Of a stretch of 64,000 nt of DNA, positions 62,901 through 64,000 are shown in pieces. The stretch's first letter is position 1, and every line of letters begins with the position of its first letter. The stretch spans positions 124,001 to 188,000 of the forward strand of contig NZ_CANMRN010000003.1 of NCBI RefSeq assembly GCF_947500265.1, written 5' to 3'. Source of the DNA: an uncultured Psychrobacter sp. (GTDB lineage Bacteria; Pseudomonadota; Gammaproteobacteria; Pseudomonadales; Moraxellaceae). Made by a program: the position numbers and the translations under genes. The notes under the pieces were generated by a model. The model was not told where the DNA came from. It was given only the letters and a program-made list of their open reading frames with translations, and made no database searches.

Positions 62901-64000
62901 TAAGGTTCAAAACGATGCTCCTAAGCAGGAGCAGGCTACTGAAGAGAAAAAAGCACGTGTAGTTGTAGAAGCTCAATCGACCTCTACGAGTAACACCGAA
63001 AGTAAGGCGGAAGCTTCAACGTCAGTAACTGCTGATGCTGAAAAAGCTACAGAGACTCCAAAACAGCAGGAAACAAAGACTGCTGAAGATGTGAGTAAGA
63101 GTGATGAAGCTCAAAATACTCAGGCTGATAATAATAGTGCAAGCACAAGTAGTGTAAGTAACTCAGCACTTGAGCTAACCCATGAAGCACTATTTGGCAC
63201 ACGTTACGTGACTGCTGAGAAATTTGGTCAAGCGAGTAACGATCCACGTGTAGTACTTGCTAAGCAAGCCGCGAAAGCGGACAAGCCAGCTGCTACTAAT
63301 GTGCCAGCAATACGTGGTACGGTTGGTGAGTTTATTCGTGCCACGCTACCAGAGGCGCAAACGCGCTTAGCAGAAGAGGGCATTATCAACTGCTTTATCG
63401 CGACCATTGCGTTGCATAATGAGCAATCTCAGAGTACTGATAATAGCTCTGATACTGCTAGCCAGAGCTTTGACTTTAGCAACTATGGCTATCAACCATT
63501 GGCTGCCGACTACCTTGCACGCTTTGAATCGATGACCCAAGCGGTCAGTCAATTTGCAGCGGCACAAGGTAAGACAGACGTTGAACCACGTGCTATCACT
63601 AAGCGTGCTAGCAACGATCCGCGCGGACAGCACCCTGATTATCAGAAACCCGCTGTATTGAGCGTACCTGCTGAACAAGCGGAACAAGCTATCGTCGAGC
63701 AAACCAATAGCAAAGTCGATGCACATGACGTTGAAGCGACTGCCCTCGCCAATCAAGCTCAAACTGATGATATCAGTGTTGATAGTGAGCAATTGCTAGA
63801 AGTCGAGCGTGCTCAGTCAGAAGCTAAGGATGCAGAAGTCGAAACCTCTACAGAGCAAACTGTCAATGAGGTAGAAGATGCTGCAGAAAACATAGCTGCA
63901 GAGACTGAGCAGACGACTGACTCGGCAGTAGAAGAATCTACTAAAGAGGCTAGCAAAGATGACAGTCAGGCAGCTAAGTCTAAGACGACCATAGCCAGCT
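59998..64000 (+). CDS. rne: Ribonuclease E (3' end beyond the window)
   Basis: 1,334 codons are present and the frame is still open at the edge. The N-terminal catalytic half (about 1-510) has the S1 domain, the 5' sensor/RNase H region and the DNase I-like site with Asp299 (VSIDINSAKS) and Asp342 (LIVIDFIDM), matching E. coli Asp303 and Asp346. The Zn-link is CPRC (400-403). The C-terminal half is low-complexity and already exceeds 820 residues, longer than the whole E. coli tail (about 530). It contains the hydrophobic motif AVAWLSNLF (about 604-612), Arg-rich RNA-binding stretches (about 700-725 and 755-785) and two NDPR motifs (1081-1084, 1206-1209). It initiates RNA decay and scaffolds a degradosome. 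Confidence 0.96.
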   Translation, partial: MKRILINATQNEEIRVALCKGNHLYDFDLENRTREQKKSNIYKGHVTRVEPSLEAVFVEYGSQRQGFLPIREISAEYLSGNPRDENIKKLIKEGDELIVQVEKEERGNKGAALSTYVSLAGRYLVLMPNNPRGGGISRQISGKLREDMKRMLSNLDLPKGMSVIIRTAGIGKTQEDLQHDLNHLLNIWQAIQEQNQKYPSPRLVHQEAGVVTRAVRDYLRDDIAEIWIDNENAYIEAAGFIDAVMPKQAEKLRKYTDYEPMFSRFNIEKQIETAYQREVRLPSGGSIVIDQTEALVSIDINSAKSTKGSDVAETAYHTNLEAADEIARQLRLRDMGGLIVIDFIDMNDNKHQKEVEKRLIDATKYDRARVQFGDISKFGLMEMSRQRLRPSLEESTGYICPRCHGNGMIRDLRSLSLSIMRQIEQIALKERQGEVQAEVPTDIAAFLLNEKRDSLVYLEQDSGTRITILPHAHLESPNFKLHFNRDGFAPSSYERITDTQQQEHSDLGYNVDWQTAEKERPEQQPTRQPRKNTDDKQSRSNTQPNAATQAQNDTVNHSNDRRNHKNTNDVSPAHAPQANKTASVAAPIAPQTQSVETTAQPKAVAWLSNLFAQAPQATTTPSVSSRDAAEAIEALVNTGAQSLGSFGQVDSNALNSAAATTSEQPTQQSNSQKNESQQSDNNANRQQARRNDNDTDDSSNEDRRRRKPRKSRSSKPRQRKEATDETAGNVNSSSESTNSNNADDKSSDTQDQRQQDKRQHDNRRTNDRNRNNRQDSNQQNSNRNTSERSDADNENSSKADEQTRTKRKSHSQRGSRGKLERGETLTADNVKQSKQQNARNNDAASSKNQHSARRNQDPNEVVLQVNEAPTELKAPEVVHLSLDDSKSTQAKTQPSEQRSATNNVAKDEHSNETAAQKPTDKHSSNEQSTDKQNTSAPNADKKSDNAKSTVETHANQVNDDKRESTEQAKVQNDAPKQEQATEEKKARVVVEAQSTSTSNTESKAEASTSVTADAEKATETPKQQETKTAEDVSKSDEAQNTQADNNSASTSSVSNSALELTHEALFGTRYVTAEKFGQASNDPRVVLAKQAAKADKPAATNVPAIRGTVGEFIRATLPEAQTRLAEEGIINCFIATIALHNEQSQSTDNSSDTASQSFDFSNYGYQPLAADYLARFESMTQAVSQFAAAQGKTDVEPRAITKRASNDPRGQHPDYQKPAVLSVPAEQAEQAIVEQTNSKVDAHDVEATALANQAQTDDISVDSEQLLEVERAQSEAKDAEVETSTEQTVNEVEDAAENIAAETEQTTDSAVEESTKEASKDDSQAAKSKTTIAS

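Noticed and set aside
1-64000. Prophage, transposase, CRISPR array, rRNA or tRNA genes
   Set aside because: No transposase or phage protein, no regularly spaced repeats and no tRNA T-arm/acceptor pattern were recognised on either strand. Small RNAs cannot be excluded by eye.

Overview
The window is chromosomal DNA from a gammaproteobacterium of the Moraxellaceae, most likely Psychrobacter. The basis is gene content and order: divergent yggS/pilT-pilU, divergent fur/bamE, divergent rluC/rne, a monomeric NADP isocitrate dehydrogenase next to a dimeric one, an RNase E with NDPR motifs in a very long tail, AT-rich intergenic DNA and small degenerate dispersed repeats. This is family knowledge plus reading by eye; no database was searched. 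I see no prophage, transposase, CRISPR array, rRNA or tRNA gene. The window is mostly core genome.

Layout. 1-6.1 kb (minus strand): a basic amino-acid-type ABC importer with its ATPase, three tandem paralogous binding lipoproteins and two permeases. 6.4-11.1 kb: a small repeat-bearing lipoprotein, proA, a two-gene unit encoding a cold-shock-domain/transmembrane/guanyl-RNase fusion with its barstar-like inhibitor, and gltS. 11.3-17.1 kb (minus): an alanine/glycine:Na+ symporter, glyA, ubiC and a FemAB/GNAT-like protein, with dispersed repeats around ubiC. 17.7-21.4 kb: two unrelated isocitrate dehydrogenases facing each other. 21.9-30.8 kb: rluE-like pseudouridine synthase, a double DUF305 lipoprotein, an M61 peptidase, slyD, prc and nagZ. 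30.9-34.4 kb (minus): two paralogous membrane-anchored envelope proteins, only one ending in an OmpA peptidoglycan-binding domain. 34.9-40.1 kb: rhomboid protease, metallophosphatase, purE, purK, yaiI and an NAD(P)-binding protein. 40.2-43.7 kb (minus): epmA, pdxB and an AI-2E family transporter. 44.6-51.2 kb: nadE, a CBS/CorC membrane protein, yggS (minus), pilT and pilU. 51.3-58.8 kb: fur, bamE, rnfH, a transporter-like membrane protein, cytochromes c4 and c5, engB, a HAD phosphatase and rluC. 59,998 to the end: rne, cut by the window edge.

How the genes work together. Amino-acid uptake and one-carbon/proline metabolism dominate the first 15 kb. Envelope maintenance (prc, nagZ, bamE, OmpA-like proteins, rhomboid) and RNA metabolism (rluE, rluC, rne, the RNase fusion) recur through the rest. 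Rho-independent terminators separate most units and are listed with coordinates.

The most unusual item is the RNase/barstar pair at 8.56-9.73 kb. The RNase domain keeps the catalytic Glu/Arg/Arg/His set of the RNase Sa family but is tethered behind a cold-shock RNA-binding domain and one membrane helix. Its inhibitor starts one base after the RNase stop codon.
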